Assembly: GCA_963170055.1 (NCBI GenBank)
Contig: CAUJGJ010000434.1
Coordinates: 3,687,417-3,751,416, forward strand
Direction: 5' to 3'
Length of the DNA stretch: 64,000 nt
Source of the DNA: Halisarca cf. caerulea
Lineage: Eukaryota > Porifera > Demospongiae > Chondrillida > Halisarcidae
Each line of letters opens with the position of its first letter. Position 1 is the stretch's first letter. Below the pieces are notes generated by a model, which saw only the letters and a list, made by a program, of their open reading frames with translations, was not told where the DNA came from and did no database searches. Shown here piece after piece: positions 22,729-35,383 of this stretch. The position numbers and the translations under genes were made by a program.

Positions 22729-23852
22729 CACGTCAACTCAAGAAGAGCGCTAGGGAGAGAGCGGTTTACGTAGAATGATCGCCTTGGACTGGCTGAATGT
22801 AGCAGTGTGAACCGTTACCGTCAACTGTATCACAGCGTATGACTGCCTATTTCGAAGTAAAGTAAGTTAAAGTACCAGAGCCTTGCCATCTTCAACAAGA
22901 ATAAGGCGGAAGAAGATCATGTGGAGCTCAGTACAGTGCGGGGTTCCCTTAGCGATATACTGTATGTTGTAGTTTTAAGGCATGTAGCTTCACATTCCCA
23001 GCATGTGACACAGAAAATGTGGAGTATATCTCGAGTATCAACATTAAATAGCATTCTGGATACATCACGTTTCTGATTCCGAAGATAGATATCATTTGTT
23101 TTGGATCATCTGTGTGGTTTTTCCAGCACAACTTGGTGCACTTTAGAGCATATTATTTTACTTTATTGTTGATACATGTATATATCAGGTAATATGACTT
23201 CTAGGGAACAAACTTTGGGTCATTGCTGGTCTGAAGTAGCCAGACGTGCTGGGACTACCCTAACCCTACTTTTTTCCGGACTATGACTCACTAAACTGCC
23301 CATCATGTTAGTTGCTAAAAAGGAGACAGAATGAGTGTTTGTGTGGGGTATGTAAAACAAGGATACTGTACTGTGGTCTCTTTGGTCATGTTATGCTGTG
23401 TGGTGCAAATGTTGTCCAGGAACCCAGCAACAGTCATGCATATCTTAGGCAGAGTACAGTACAGTAACTGCATTATGTAACTTGATATAGTGTCTTCAAA
23501 GTACATGATCCGTCGGTATATAGACTATGCAGAGGGCCGGTGCACTATCAGACTACAGTGTCCTTGTGCAGCCATGTGTACTACCAACGTGTGTTAACCT
23601 TGCCATTGAATAAGGTGGATTTCACTTCCCACACATACAATGTACGGCACGACAAAAAAAATTGAGTTACGTTATTAATGGCAAGCATTATCTTATTTCT
23701 CCGTATATGCATGTCATGTGATGCACGACAGTACATCTAATTCTTATAACTGTTTCAAGTGTGTGATTTGGCAAATGTAATAAATGTCAATGTAATATAC
23801 TCGATCTGTGCACAGAATGATCTATATAATTATTTTAATTAACTATTATTAT

Positions 23853-23858
23853 TTTATT
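23853..23858 (-). terminator. Candidate polyadenylation signal, gene B
   Basis: AATAAA on the minus strand about 330 bp past the gene B stop codon. AT-rich surroundings make chance occurrence possible. Confidence 0.3.
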
Positions 23859-24184
23859 ATTCGTGATAGAACTCAGACTAGTACATAAGATCGATCACAG
23901 TAATACTATGATCAACTATGGTGACTAAGTCAGAGTAAGTCTGACCCTGCGCATATGCAGAATATAAAATTAGACAATTATATACGAGATTTTGCAATCA
24001 TTATGACGGAATTGCATTTTGTGAACTCCATCGGCCAGCGTTGGAGTCATATAATAATTGATAGCACACTTCATGAGATATATATATATATAAATTACTT
24101 AAAATAATTATTATTGTTTGATAATGGAATTGATATGCTTTCTAGCGTATATGAATGGGTTCCTGGGATCAAGTGTTGCTTCTG

Positions 24185-24471
24185 CTAATTGGAACAGCGG
24201 TCCTTGGAAAATTGAGAAAAATCAAACTTTGGATCAAAGAGATTTTTCACCTCATATTTTGTGAATTTCCCTTCAATAACAGGAACCCCATTTCTTGTTC
24301 CTGCATAGAGGCAAGGTGTCTTCTGGTAGTCCCAGGTCATGGGGTAGTAGTCCCCAATAAACTCCCGTGGGCCAGTGAATGGTGAGTAGATGACAACTTT
24401 GTACTGTCTTCCAGTCTTTGCCTGTTTCCCACTCACTTCTTGAATCTCGACAGGAGTGTTCCAGAATTGAC
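24185..24471 (-). CDS. Gene B exon 13: end of ITI_HC_C-like domain and stop
   Basis: 287 bp including the TAG stop. QFWNTPVEIQEVSG, then a CLYAGTRNG...VIEGKFTKYEVKNLF tail. In ITI heavy chains the matching tail is a Cys-containing block, then a GVHTDY.VPNLF-type motif. Here the protein ends shortly after NLF. Confidence 0.85.
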
Positions 24472-27400
24472 CTATTATTATGTATAAGAGTATGCATAAT
24501 ATAATATATGTATTATGTAGGCATACACATGATATTGTTAAAATTGGCTTATTATGCATATAAGAAGTATCCTTTAAATATTATGATTCATAAGAAATTT
24601 TAACTAAAGAAGTTATATAGGAAGGAGATTATCAGAATACTGCAGGACGATACGAGATATTAGTTTTGCATGTGATTATAATATATGCATATGTAATATA
24701 CTATAATAGTGTTACTGTATGTTAATGTTATAGGTTTCTATAATATGTTGTTCAGCAAAATGCACATTGTTTGCTCGCGTACATGAAAAAATACACCAGT
24801 GATATGCATACATATTCCATGTGTCTAGAAGTCCTATACATTCTCTGTGTGATGGTGTACTCACCAATAAGCCCATGAGAAGAAGGTGACAGACCTCTAC
24901 CATCGGCAATGATGAATTTGATCATGTCAGCTCCATTCATGTAGTGGAATATGATTGAGAAGACCATTCTCTGCCCTTTACAGTTGGGTACAGCTACATT
25001 CACCTTGTCTCCAAATCTATGCACTATTATTCCCTTGTGAAGCCAAGTATTATTCACCACGCCATTAACTGTGAGATTCTTTCCATTGAGATCCGCAAGG
25101 ATTTTGTGACACTTTCCATCATTGTCCATAGCCATTATACCGATTCTTGCCATGATGTTTCCAACCTTAGGATTGGAAGCCATTTTGAGGTGGGTATTGA
25201 CAAACACACACTGGTCGGACACCAAGTTGTAGATCCTTTCCTCTCTTCCGTGAACCTCATAGCAGAGATCCCATTGCTTGTCTTTTTGTGAGAATTTGGA
25301 CAACATTTTTCTGTCAATGTTGAGTGGCACAGTGAACATGGGATCTCCGTCAATGTTACCTATGCAGTTCGGAAACGTACGTATATACAAGCAGCATTAT
25401 TATTGTTAGCATGTTATTTTGGAAAATGTGTCTGCAATATGTATGCTGATGACGTGCATGGTAATCATATTTAACTGCACAGTATACCTACACATGTGTA
25501 ACATATTGAAAAGGACATGAAGGTATAATGTGTGCTGGGCTGTAGTTTGAAACCCTGGTTTGAAGGTTGGTGTGTACCATGTTATATATAATATTTTTAT
25601 TATTGTGTGTGTAGTAATGACAGTACATATTATTATTATGTGTGTAGTAATGACAGTACATACTGCTGTAACTGTTACAGCCTCACCATCCTTGAGAGTC
25701 ACTTGTGCCATAGACTTTGGACCAGGTTGGAAGGGCGGGCCACCATCACCAGCTGGGATGATTTCCAATTGGAAGTTCTCCGGTCCTTCTTCCACTCCAT
25801 CATCAATGACTGGTATATCAACACATGACCTGTTCTTTCCCTTTTCAAAGAGTACTTCATAAGGTCCATTCCGGTAGTCATCAGGAGAGGCTATAGCATG
25901 CAGTTAAGCAGCATAAGTAAAGAAGTGTTAGGCAATATATACTTTTTTTAATATCCTATATATATGCATGTTTCTTACTTGCACTCATGTTGGGATGCGG
26001 GCGGTTTCCAATTTGAACTGTGAACTCCTCCATACAATTTCGGTTATGTTCAAGGCACACAATGATTTTCAATTCATATTCAAAGACTTCCATTCTTGTC
26101 TCCACAAAGTTGACTTCGAATGCTAGGGATTTTGATAAGACAGTATAAAATTAATTTATGATCATACCTTTCACATTTTCAGATGTGTTATGTAACCATG
26201 CATCAGCCATAGGAACAGTCATGCAGTAATGATCTTTAGTAATACAATGACACATGGGTATATTTTCAGCGAGAATACGGTCTGACCGTCAGTTTTAATG
26301 TAGGGACGACCATGTTTTTTTTCCGCATTATCCCTAAATAAGAACCACTACCATGGTTCATGATAATATTTTTGGTCAAATATGGTCGGTTCTAATGTAT
26401 AGGCGGCCATGTTTCTTTTCTACATCATCCCTACATATGAGCCATTGCCATGGTTCATGATATACCTGCATGCATGTACATATATGATAATAATGATAAT
26501 GCTATAATTGTTCACTAGTATAAGTATAATTTCCATGGATGTGTATGTTATACATGTATACTGAGTCTCAATGTTACAAGAAGCAGATGATAATAATTAT
26601 TGTTGTCCTTCATTGTCCTCCAATTAATGGCATAAGTTCTCATTAGAGTGGGATGTGCAACTACAGCTGCAGACCTCGGCTATCCGCACACATCCATTCT
26701 GGATGAAATTACACACAAAACGAAGGAACTATAGACAAATGAGGGAGCAGTGCAATAGTGTACAGTAAGACTGTTGCAGATATTTTCCAATAAAACTCCT
26801 GTGTGCTGGAAGAATGTTTCAAAACTAGATATCTGAGGGAGCAAGTGTTGTCTCATTGTATATATGGTAAACTACTTACACACCTGCAAAAGAGATTTTA
26901 TCGTGCATGCAGGGCCACGTGTAATAGCCAGTAGTTTATATACTGACATCCACCCATCAATGTTATACTTGTATGATATATAATATCTTATTTTATCATT
27001 CATTTACCAGAATTGAATTTTGTTTGTGAATTAGTGAACTGACTCACTGTCGTCATCTTTTACTGTCACTGTAGCTGTGTTGGCATCACCAGATCTCACT
27101 CCCATATTCTTAGCTTCCTGAGGAATGCGAAGATACCCGAAGAAGTCCTCATCACACTCATCTATGTCATCGTTCTTCAGTGGTATCATGATCTGTACTT
27201 CAGTCTCATTAGGTGAAAAAGTAGCCGGATAGGGTCCACCAGAATAGTCATCAGTGTCTTTTTATAATTTGGTGAATCAAGAATACACAGCAAAATGAAA
27301 GTGTAATGTGTACATGTCCAGTTTGTCAAATTTATGTTAATGTAAGAGAAGATGATAAATCAATGTGAGAAACAACACATCTGCCTAATAATATTCTATG

Positions 27401-30400
27401 TACTCACCTGTGGCAGTACCGTCCTGAGTGTCGATCATAACGGTATGTGTCTTGCAGCTGGGTCTGCTAGCCTTTAAAGTGATGACCACAAGACCATCTG
27501 TTTCATTGGCCATATACTCTTCAGGGCTGAAAAAGACCATGATTTCGTCATCGTCATTTGTTATAGTGACATTAGCCGAACTGTTATCTCCAACTCTCAC
27601 GCCTTCTGCTGAGTCAGGTATAATCACCTTAGCTGTAAAGGTCTCTTCAGACTCTGGTATGCAATCATTTGTTACTGGGATATGCAGTTCTGCCTTAGAA
27701 CTTCTTTGGATGAAGGTCACATTGTAAACTCCTCCAGTGTAGTCTGTTCCATCTGTAAAACAAGCATTATTATAATAGCAGTGCATGAACCTTTACCACA
27801 CTAGGGAGTGGTAATGGGGGTACAATGTACTGCATGCATGGTTGCTTGGGTGAGTAGAAGGGCACTAGGAGTGTATACAATGGCGGGGTAGTGTGGTTAT
27901 ATCACTGGTGATCAAGGGTGATGCATGGGCCAACGCTGAGAAGGGATAGTGGGAGTGCATGGAGCAGGAACTCGTACAAGCAGTGCATTCATTTACTAGA
28001 ACTCCTTGCCGCCTCGAGTGTGGAAATATGATTAAGGGTATACATGAGGAGAGTGTAATACATGGGGACTCTGCAGGTGAAAGGATATGATTTTACAGTT
28101 AAATGTATTTATATTATACCAATATTGTTATCATTTCAAGGTAGCCTGCATGATCTTAATGTCCAACATCTGCTGCAGTATTACGAACAATTCATTGATA
28201 TATATATATCATGCAGGGTTCTGTCTATATAGAATGAGAGTTTGTTTTTGGGGGAGGGGGAATTAATATTGCAACACATGCCAGTTACTGTTGGAAATTT
28301 TTGGGAGCGGAATTAAGGTCCCCCACACCATGCACCCCAATGAATAGAACACTGAATATTATGCTATGTTATACCTTCTGCGGTTCCTTCACTGGTCATG
28401 ACGTTTACTGTACAATTCTCTTCAGCTGGAGCATTCAGCATCAACATCAGTACAGCCGAGGTACCATCCTCACTGACATAGTATTCCGTTGGACTGAAGT
28501 TGACTATTTTCTCCTGTTCCACAATTACAACATCATTGTCTTCAATGCACACTGTAGCATTCACTTGTTCTCCTTGTCTGAAACCACAGCTTTCAGCCTC
28601 TTCAGGAACCATGATATTAGCTACAAATTCCTCAATCTCTTCTGCTACATCATCGTTCAGTATTGGAATACACACATTGGCCTTTCTCTCTCCAGCAAGA
28701 AATAGCCCGGAGTATTCTCCTCCCATATAGTCACTGCCATCTGCAGAATATGTACATAATAATATTATAGGATTGCATGTTGTTGATTGAGGTTTACTAC
28801 TTGTGTTAGGAAATGGTGCAAACAAAAATAATTCAAGTAAAATTTTGGAGACATGAATTAAATTACAATATATCTATTAATTTTATTTTAGTAATTGAAA
28901 AATGTCATTCAATCAAAACAGTATATCAGACTGCCTTACACTCTGATTAAGAAGCACATGCACCTATCACTCTGGGTGGCAAGAAAGTATGCGCTTATTT
29001 TAAAACATGTGTTAAATAGGAAGTGTTCACAACATATAAGAGGAGAAATGAGCATGCACCTATAAAAGTGTGCACTCCTTACAAAGGTGCACTTTAAGAA
29101 GTCAACTGTATTATGAATAGCTAAGATTCATATAATAATCAACTAGCAAATATTGTTATGCGTTCTCTACTACTTACCTCTAGCTGATCCATCGGTAGGG
29201 ACTATGGTGATGTTGCAGTCTTTGCATACATTCCGAGATGCTACCAGGTTGAGGCAGCATTTCCCATCATTTTCATTGCAGGTGTATTTAGCTGCGGAGA
29301 AGTTGATGAATACTTCCTCTTCATCATCCACTATGAAGACATTTGCCCGGCTTTGCCGACCAACATTTACCTTTAGCCCAAGATTGTCATTATGGACTGA
29401 TAAAGATGCTCGGAAGACTTCAGTGCCTTCAAAGAGGCAATCATCCACAATAGGTACACAAACGGAGGTTCTCCTTTCTCCTTCTTTGAACGTAGCTACT
29501 ATGCTGTTTGCACTGTAATCACCTGGATCTGCAATACGTACAATATTATTCTTATAATTATGTTGACTAAAACTTAATTTGACTTAGTCTACTGTTCAGA
29601 CCTCACCTGTGGCACTTCCATTGTTAAAAGACACTTGCACATCGAACTGAGATGGTGCCTGGATGTTGCATATCAAAGTTAGATTGGCACATCCATCTTG
29701 GTCTCCCTCGTCAGTGAAGTATGCAGGTCTTTCAAACTGCACCTCTGCAACTGTATAAACTATTATTCATAAATATGAATCGAACCTGCATGGAAACTTT
29801 TTACAATTGCATGAGAGAATTTAATGCTGTATGTGTATCATGGAAGCACACAGACACACTAAAACACACATGCACACACACACACGCGTGCACATACACA
29901 CACACAAACTGCTCATACAAGACATATACATGCATGTATATAATTTTTGCATGCTGCACATACAGGCATAAACTAGAATACACACACGCGCGTGCGTGTG
30001 TACATGTGCGCACATGATCACATAACAGGACACACCTAGACTTTCACTAATAGTTGCCTTGATAGAGGTATTGCACACACACTGTCCTTCCTTGGCAAAT
30101 AGAGATAAGGTGAATTCTTCATCTCCTTCAGTTACACTGTCCTCGTTTACTTTGATTTCACATTCTGCCTCCTTTTCACCAGCCTTAAAACAACATTCAC
30201 TGTTTTCCACCACAAAGTCAGATCCACCTGTAGAATGTACATTATAATAGATGTGTGTAGATAGAGCATTGATACAATACATGTAATTGTATGATATGAC
30301 ATAGTGAATGTAAGTTATCTCGGAAATGTACCAGTGGCTGTTCCATCAGTTGCAAAGAAAGTAATGCAAGTTTCCTCGGGTACTCCAGTGTTTTGCAATG

Positions 30401-32798
30401 TAAACTTCAATACTCCAGAAGATTCTGATCCTGTAGCTTTGTCATCCTTGAAGCAGTAGTTGGGAACTGAAAATGATACAAACATCCAGTGAGAATAATC
30501 CATACGCTGTGCATATTAATTTAATTTGACTATCATGCAATACACAATAAACTCATGTCATGATTGTATTTATACATATCTATCTAAATTTGGCCTTTAC
30601 TGTACCTGCAAGTGACTCCAGATTCATTCCCGCGGGATAGCCGTAAGAGTTTTCATCTTCGTAGGCATAGACCAGTACTCCAATGCCACATCCATCATTC
30701 ATGTGACGTAAAATGTGTGCTCCAGTGGTTTGCCCTTCTGGTACTTTATACTGCGCACAGTACGCACAAATCTCATCATTGTTGCACTTAACTGGAACAA
30801 ACGTAATACTTGCCGGAAAGGTACTTCCATCAAAAAGTATTTGAGCGAGATTGAAACACTCCCTCGGCACACAAATGCTCAGCATTGGTTTAAAAGTGGC
30901 AGCACTTTCAAAGACCAAAGTATAATTGTTTCTGTATTGTTCAGGTGGTGGTATCATGGACATGAATGGATCGGCATTATCTGCACCATCAAATGAGTGG
31001 CCAAGAGCAATCTGTACAACCAGAAGTGGTAAATTGGCTTCAATGCAACAGAAACGATCTGAATGAATGAACAACTGCTTGAAATCTCTATCATCAAGTG
31101 TGAATTTTGACTGTTGCACAGTGATGCCATTCCTGTTCACGCAGTGGAGATTGACCAAGGTACCATTCCTACTTGCAACGACCTTGTAACCATCCTGGCT
31201 ACGCTGGAGTAGCGGAACAAGGAAGAACTTGAATCCAAATGTTTCGGCTGGTGGTAACTGCTCTGAAAGGTGGTCACAGGCAGATACATTGTGAGGATGG
31301 TATCCACACTGATGTCCTGTGATGAAGGTGATAGGATTATTGGAAGAGACTTTTGTCCCAGTGAGATCTTCCTCGGTATACAATATTAAAGTAGTTCCTT
31401 TCATCACTTGAGGAGATGTTGAGGTGTGTCCTGGACTCAGATCTGAATTTCCAAGACCAAGAAACCCGTCTAAGTCTACTGTTGGTGTTACTGATATCTC
31501 AGTGTTGTCTTCTAGAACAACAATTGCTATGTATCCTCTTAGTTTAGGATTATGCTCATCAAGAGGACTCTCTTGAACACTCACTCCATAGTAGGTGTAC
31601 GTTCTTGTCTTAGTTTCAAAATATGGTAACCCAAGGTATACATCAGTGGATGCTCGTTGTTCATTGAGGGCATAGACAATGATATTTTTTCCGTCTTCTG
31701 CTTTAATGTTGATCCCACTGCTGGGATGGTATCCTACAAATGTCATTCTCATAGCTAGAGGCAGCTGAATTTTTGTAAAGTTACCCTGTACAGTGGTGTG
31801 CATTGATGTGCCACTTGCTGTTGGACTGGTTTTCTTGTTAAAGGACACAGTGAACTTAACGGGCATGTTGTCATCAGTCGTCACCAAGAGCACAGGGGGG
31901 AAATTTTGTCCAGTAGTGTGCAAATTAGGGGGAAATGACAGATAGAATTCATTCCCACTATTACTGAGACCTGCATTGAGAATTATAGGTTTATATTATT
32001 GCTTATTATAATATTATTTTACAACTAATGACTACCTCAGTGTATCCTACACTCATACATTATGCATGATTGTGCATGCATGTCTTATAGAATCATAATA
32101 TACTGTAACAGTGAAACCTCTCTATGATTTGCCACTGCGTGTGGTTTGAGAAAAGTGTCTGATTATAGGGAGGTAGTCAGAATCGCAGAGGGACTATAAA
32201 CTATGTACCACACAAGTCGAAGATAGTGGGATTAGAGAAAATGTCAGATTACGGAGGTTTCACTGTATAGCAGAATTAATACACGGAGTCAGTAAAAAGA
32301 CAACACGTGCACTTCATGCAGGTTTAAAGCAGCTATTCTTGTAATCTAAGGCATTCCCAACATGTACTATGGCAGTGCTCACAATAGTTCAGAGTCTGAA
32401 TTAATAATTAGTTAACAGAATTATATTGGAACTTTTACAATCCCACACTATAGTCAGCAAGTAACATGTCCGAGTATCAGTTACTGTAATATACAGAGAA
32501 GTTGCTAGTATGTTATGTAGATATTCATGAAAGCATCAAGCTATAGCTGAGTACGGTGATTGTATCTTATTCGATGATCCAAATACAAATCTTAGATGTG
32601 ATTCGCTATAATTATAGACTGCTCAATCTGCTGTGTTCTGAATAAGTAGACTAGCAGTATGCTGCCTAGGGTATGATCATTATTATTATCAAGGGCATAG
32701 TCACTGTAAAGCAGATATTTTTTCCTGGCTTCCTCACCTTGTCCCGCAGGAATGCTGAACATAAGAGAAACAGCTAGCAGAATGTCCAAAACAACCAT
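24185..32798 (-). CDS. Gene B: secreted IgGFc-binding / Calx-beta / ITI_HC_C-like protein
   Basis: Complete 13-exon gene encoding about 1432 residues. Exons in transcript order: 32798-32738, 31970-30606, 30466-30332, 30227-30036, 29750-29607, 29528-29178, 28740-28375, 27752-27408, 27257-27048, 26122-25979, 25890-25687, 25359-24865, 24471-24185 (stop TAG). All borders are AG/GT, every internal exon is a multiple of three, and all junctions are phase 1. Domains by residue: signal peptide 1-20; IgGFc-binding N-terminal domain 21-475; cysteine-rich Calx-beta-like 476-584; four Calx-beta 585-1056; one more Calx-beta split over two exons 1057-1172; ITI_HC_C-like domain 1173-1432. No transmembrane segment is seen, so probably secreted. 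TATAAATA lies 86 bp before the ATG. Other exons could be missed because any phase-1 exon would keep the frame. Confidence 0.88.
24865..25359 (-). CDS. Gene B exon 12: ITI_HC_C-like domain, main part
   Basis: 495 bp. Starts NIDGDPMFTVPL, then LCYEVHGRE, LTVNG, and ends LSPSSHGLIG. In inter-alpha-trypsin inhibitor heavy chains the C-terminal domain has DGDPHF near its start, LCF.I, LTVNG and HGLLGQFF in the same order. A von Willebrand type D relative is the alternative. Confidence 0.8.
25687..25890 (-). CDS. Gene B exon 11: Calx-beta second half
   Basis: 204 bp. PDDYRNGPYEVLFEKGK, IPVIDDGVEEGPENFQLEI, ending AQVTLKDG. Counterpart of gene C 38057-38260. Confidence 0.88.
25979..26122 (-). CDS. 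Gene B exon 10: Calx-beta-like first half
   Basis: 144 bp. FEVNFVETRMEVFEYELKII, then CMEEFTVQIGNRPHP. Diverged first half with two Cys; same length and sequence type as gene C 38349-38492. Confidence 0.78.
26662..26860 (-). mobile_element. TIR element, 'GAGACCTCACTTATCC' family, inverted degraded copy in a gene B intron
   Basis: Contains the reverse complement of the family interior (GAGGGAGCAGTGCAATAGTG, AGTAAGACTGTTGCAGATAT) and ends TGTCTCATTGTA. Lies between exons 9 and 10. Confidence 0.65.
27048..27257 (-). CDS. Gene B exon 9: Calx-beta second half, closes the array
   Basis: 210 bp. DDYSGGPYPATFSPNETEVQ, IPLKNDD, DECDEDFFGYLRIP, TVTVKDDDS. Near-identical to gene C 38887-39096. Confidence 0.88.
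27408..27752 (-). CDS. Gene B exon 8: Calx-beta second half plus next first half
   Basis: 345 bp. GTDYTGGVYNVTFIQRSS, EEYMANETDGLVVITLKA, DTQDGTATG. Near-identical counterpart of gene C 39265-39609. Confidence 0.9.
28375..28740 (-). CDS. Gene B exon 7: Calx-beta second half plus next first half
   Basis: 366 bp. GSDYMGGEYSGLFLAGER, EEIEEF, IVNFSPTEYYVSEDGTSA, MTSEGTAEG. The second half matches gene C exons at 51677, 45284 and 41935. Confidence 0.88.
29178..29528 (-). CDS. Gene B exon 6: Calx-beta second half plus next first half
   Basis: 351 bp. PGDYSANSIVATF... IVDDCLFEGTEVF... VDDEEEVFINFSAAKY... PTDGSARG. Extra cysteines (KCC, VCKDC) are unusual for the array. Its best match in gene C is the exon at 48956-49306. 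Confidence 0.85.
29607..29750 (-). CDS. Gene B exon 5: Calx-beta first half
   Basis: 144 bp. VQFERPAYFTDEGDQDG, then VQVSFNNGSATG. Opens the Calx-beta array. Confidence 0.82.
30036..30227 (-). CDS. Gene B exon 4: cysteine-rich Calx-beta-like second half
   Basis: 192 bp. Contains SECCFKAGEKEAECEIKV, VTEGDEEFTLSLF and GQCVCNT. The four positions CC, C and CVC are conserved in all three genes. Confidence 0.86.
30332..30466 (-). CDS. Gene B exon 3: cysteine-rich Calx-beta-like first half
   Basis: 135 bp. PNYCFKDDKATGSESSGVL, then TCITFFATDGTATG. The cysteines align with those in gene A (7766-7903) and gene C (54208-54342). Confidence 0.85.
30606..31970 (-). CDS. Gene B exon 2: IgGFc-binding protein N-terminal domain
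   Basis: 1365 bp. Contains STDVYLGLPYFETKT, GHQCGYHPHNVSACDH, LSEQLPPAETFGFKFF, DPFMSMIPPPEQYRN and ends YGYPAGMNLESLAG. All are family landmarks at the expected spacing. Clearly closer to gene C's copy than to gene A's. Confidence 0.92.
32105..32267. mobile_element. TIR element near the gene B start
   Basis: Ends AACAGTGAAACCTCTCTATG and GATTACGGAGGTTTCACTGT are inverted. About 160 bp, non-coding, in intron 1 of gene B. Pogo-like tip CAGTGAAACCTC. Confidence 0.75.
32738..32798 (-). CDS. Gene B exon 1: signal peptide
   Basis: 61 bp from the ATG. Encodes MVVLDILLAVSLMFSIPAGQ then G across the splice: a short N-terminus, hydrophobic core and small residues near the likely cleavage site. The ATG was chosen because gene C's first exon has the same length, donor (GTGAGGA) and upstream context (TGCCTGTAG). 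Confidence 0.88.
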
Positions 32799-32883
32799 TG
32801 TGCCTGTAGTGGTGTTGTAGACACTTGCTAAACTTGCACTGGTTTGGGCTCTTGCATGTAAAGCAGGAAAAAGGCTACACACT

Positions 32884-32891
32884 TATTTATA
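32884..32891 (-). promoter_or_regulatory. TATA box of gene B
   Basis: TATAAATA on the minus strand, 86 bp upstream of the ATG. Gene C has TATATAAAG at nearly the same distance, which supports it as real. Confidence 0.65.
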
Positions 32892-33082
32892 GCCTTCGTA
32901 ACCAATCACCTCTAGTAATTTATATACTATAACATACATAATGATTAGTTTACCTGTTTAACCCAATTATAGAATGTATGTATCTAACCATGGTAGTGGC
33001 TCATATGGAGGGATGATGTGGAAAGAACATGGCCACCATACATTAGAGCTGTCTGTATTTTTTGCTGAAAAAAATATAATCA

Positions 33083-33266
33083 TACAATGGGACCTCTTGT
33101 AAGAAACTCCCCAAATAACGAAAACCTCTCTATAACAGACTGCTTTTGTAGGTCCCTCACATTGTTATCCATGCAAAATAACGTCTAAAGTATTATAGTG
33201 GAAATTTGTGTACAACAAACCATTTCTCAGATCCCAAAGTGTCCGTTATAGCGAGGGTTCACTGTA
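33083..33266. mobile_element. TIR element, about 184 bp
   Basis: Left TACAATGGGACCTCTTGTAA; right GTTATAGCGAGGGTTCACTG then TA. Interior has AACCTCTCTATAACAGACTG. Upstream of gene B. Confidence 0.65.
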
Positions 33267-33904
33267 TCATTGCAGTACAGAAAGATGCTAGTGTCATGCA
33301 TACAATGATAATTGTATTATAGCAATATTGGTCATAAACATGTATTAAATAATTCTTATGTATATGCATACAGCATAGCCTTATAGTGTATCCAAGATTG
33401 TATGCATGGTTGTTGAAAATGTATGCACATAATAATAATTTGCCTCACATGCACCTAGACGCTATTAATATTTCCACAATCACCCTTTCTGGATATGCCG
33501 TGATTGACTATAAACTTCTTTCCGTATATGTTACCAATTACTTGTGCATGGTGCTCCATTGATATTTTAATTCACTATCATACTGTCTTTTACTGTAGTC
33601 CATATATAAAGGGCTGCACAAATGCAGCATGCAATTCCAGTCATTTAGAAAGGAAATATGAACTTTATACTATATGCTAATAGTATGCTCTGCTCAGACA
33701 TGACTTTATTCCATGAGATGACCTGATATGCCGTGTGTGTGGACACATATTATAACTTAAGAGCCAGACTTCATGAATGCAGCCATATCTACTTGATACA
33801 CATGTCAGCAACCACTCGGTAATATATGTACACAAATTTTTGTTGTCAGTTTATGTATAAGGCCATGCAAAATTTTCCATTTCTGAATCACAGTGACTAC
33901 CGTA

Positions 33905-34118
33905 TACAAGGAAAGTTTCACGGGGATAAAGTTCACGAATTTCCCGAAGTCGACAGAATTCACGAACTTTTAATTCACGAATGCTATCTCTGTTCTATAC
34001 ATCATGTCCTTGGCAAATAACCAATGTGGCGATTTGCAAAAGTTTTTTTTTCTCGAAAATCGCAAAATCTAGGGTTAAAAATTTCGTGAAAATTTTAATC
34101 CGTGAAACTTTCCCAGTA
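33905..34118. mobile_element. TIR element, about 214 bp
   Basis: Left TACAAGGAAAGTTTCACGG and right CCGTGAAACTTTCCCAGTA are inverted repeats with TA ends. Non-coding. Confidence 0.75.
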
Positions 34119-34881
34119 CACAGGCATGGTCTATTATGCTGACATCAGTGGGAAATACGTAACTCGATCAGTTTTTGTAATGTCCCTTGTAGGAAACTAG
34201 CGGACATTGCATTGGAAGGTGTACCTTGTAGGATGGTACACATGACTGGACATAAAGTCATTATAAGATATGAGTGGCATACGTTAATCATTAGTAATGC
34301 AATTATGTATTTGAATATATGATTAAAGTAACTAAACAGCTAGAGTTGGTCCGCCATCTGCTAGATTTTCCAAGAATAAGCATATCATGTGTGCCAGCAG
34401 AACAGTGCTTAATTGAATATGTACATGTAACCAAATATGTAACATAATACAATTCAAAGACAGTCAATGGTGAAGTGGTACATATGATGGGTTGTCAAAT
34501 TATTATAATAGATTGTGTTGTAGTTTGTTGGTTCTCTTTATTCTGCTTGATAATAGGGTGACAAGCATGCTATCACTGTGAATTCTCCTCCAGAGGGCAA
34601 CTAAACCCATTCTCACCTAGCTGCTACCACCAGCTGGAAGGATAAAACCGCACTAAGGAAAAGAGGCTTCTAGCATCTGACCTGCGACCTCCAGCTTAGT
34701 ACACCGGCTCTCTACCATCGTAGCTAACAAGCCAATCCAGTAGGCTAAGTACAAATCACTTAACCTCAGTAAGCACCAATTGGACATATCATCAACTAAT
34801 ACTTTTGGGTTTCTCAAACAGAAATAATATTATATATTATTTTGATTAATGCTGCTCAAGAGAACTGGATGTTAACATGTA

Positions 34882-35215
34882 TAGTAGACCCTTGATTATC
34901 CGGACCCCTTTAGTCACCACAAATTTCTAGGTGTCCGGATAAGTGAGATAGTCGGATAACAATAAAATTACCGATTACTACGTATACTCTTTTGCACGTA
35001 GCACTAGTTGTAGCCATTCGTCCCTGGCTCTTAATACACCATTAACTGATGAAAATTGAACACGAACAGTCTCGTGTATGTACATAACGACTACTGCACA
35101 TGCACAAATGCACGTGGCTGCTATTTTTTTCTAATTTTAGCACAAGGCTGATTATTGAAACCAGATAATCAAGGGTCCGGATAACCGAGGCCCGGATAAT
35201 CGAGGGTCTACTGTA
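34882..35215. mobile_element. TIR element, about 334 bp
   Basis: Left TAGTAGACCCTTGATTATCC; right GGATAATCGAGGGTCTACTG then TA. Typical pogo/Tigger-like tip (CAGTAGACCCTCGATTATCC in reverse). Non-coding interior. Confidence 0.8.
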
Positions 35216-35267
35216 TTAATAGATCATGCTGTCTGTTGCCCCCCCCCCCCATGCACCTCCCCCCCAT

Positions 35268-35298
35268 CCACACACACACACAAATGCATACACCCACC

Positions 35299-35343
<45 letters not shown>

Positions 35344-35383
35344 AAGCATGCACACACACACGCACGCACACACACACACACAC
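35268..35383. repeat. (CA)n-rich microsatellite
   Basis: CA repeats with CACC and CGCA interruptions. Confidence 0.9.

Larger units (their letters stand above)
9720..24184. other. Large non-coding stretch between gene A and gene B
   Basis: Apart from the repeats listed separately, I recognise no exon, tRNA or rRNA gene here. The short open frames, such as those at 13430-13824 on the plus strand, show no family motif. The gene A first exon and promoter should lie here or further right but were not identified. The region is rich in ATAC/GTAC words; (CATA)n occurs at 14848-14950 and a run of C at 11791-11810. Confidence 0.6.

Noticed and set aside
24155..24385. Near-identical plus-strand frames at 24155-24385 and 36457-36687
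   Set aside because: They are the antisense of the duplicated last exon of genes B and C, not a repeated small gene.
24865..25359. Von Willebrand type D domain as the primary call for the C-terminal domain
   Set aside because: The DGDP start and HGL.G fit both, but LTVNG and the C-terminal tail ending NLF follow ITI_HC_C better, and the paired cysteines of VWD are missing. Kept only as the alternative.
27428..28730. Plus-strand Ser/Val-rich frames antisense to Calx-beta exons (also 39285-39584, 42021-42691, 45382-45603)
   Set aside because: Mirror frames recurring over every paralogous exon; no independent start, splice or motif evidence.
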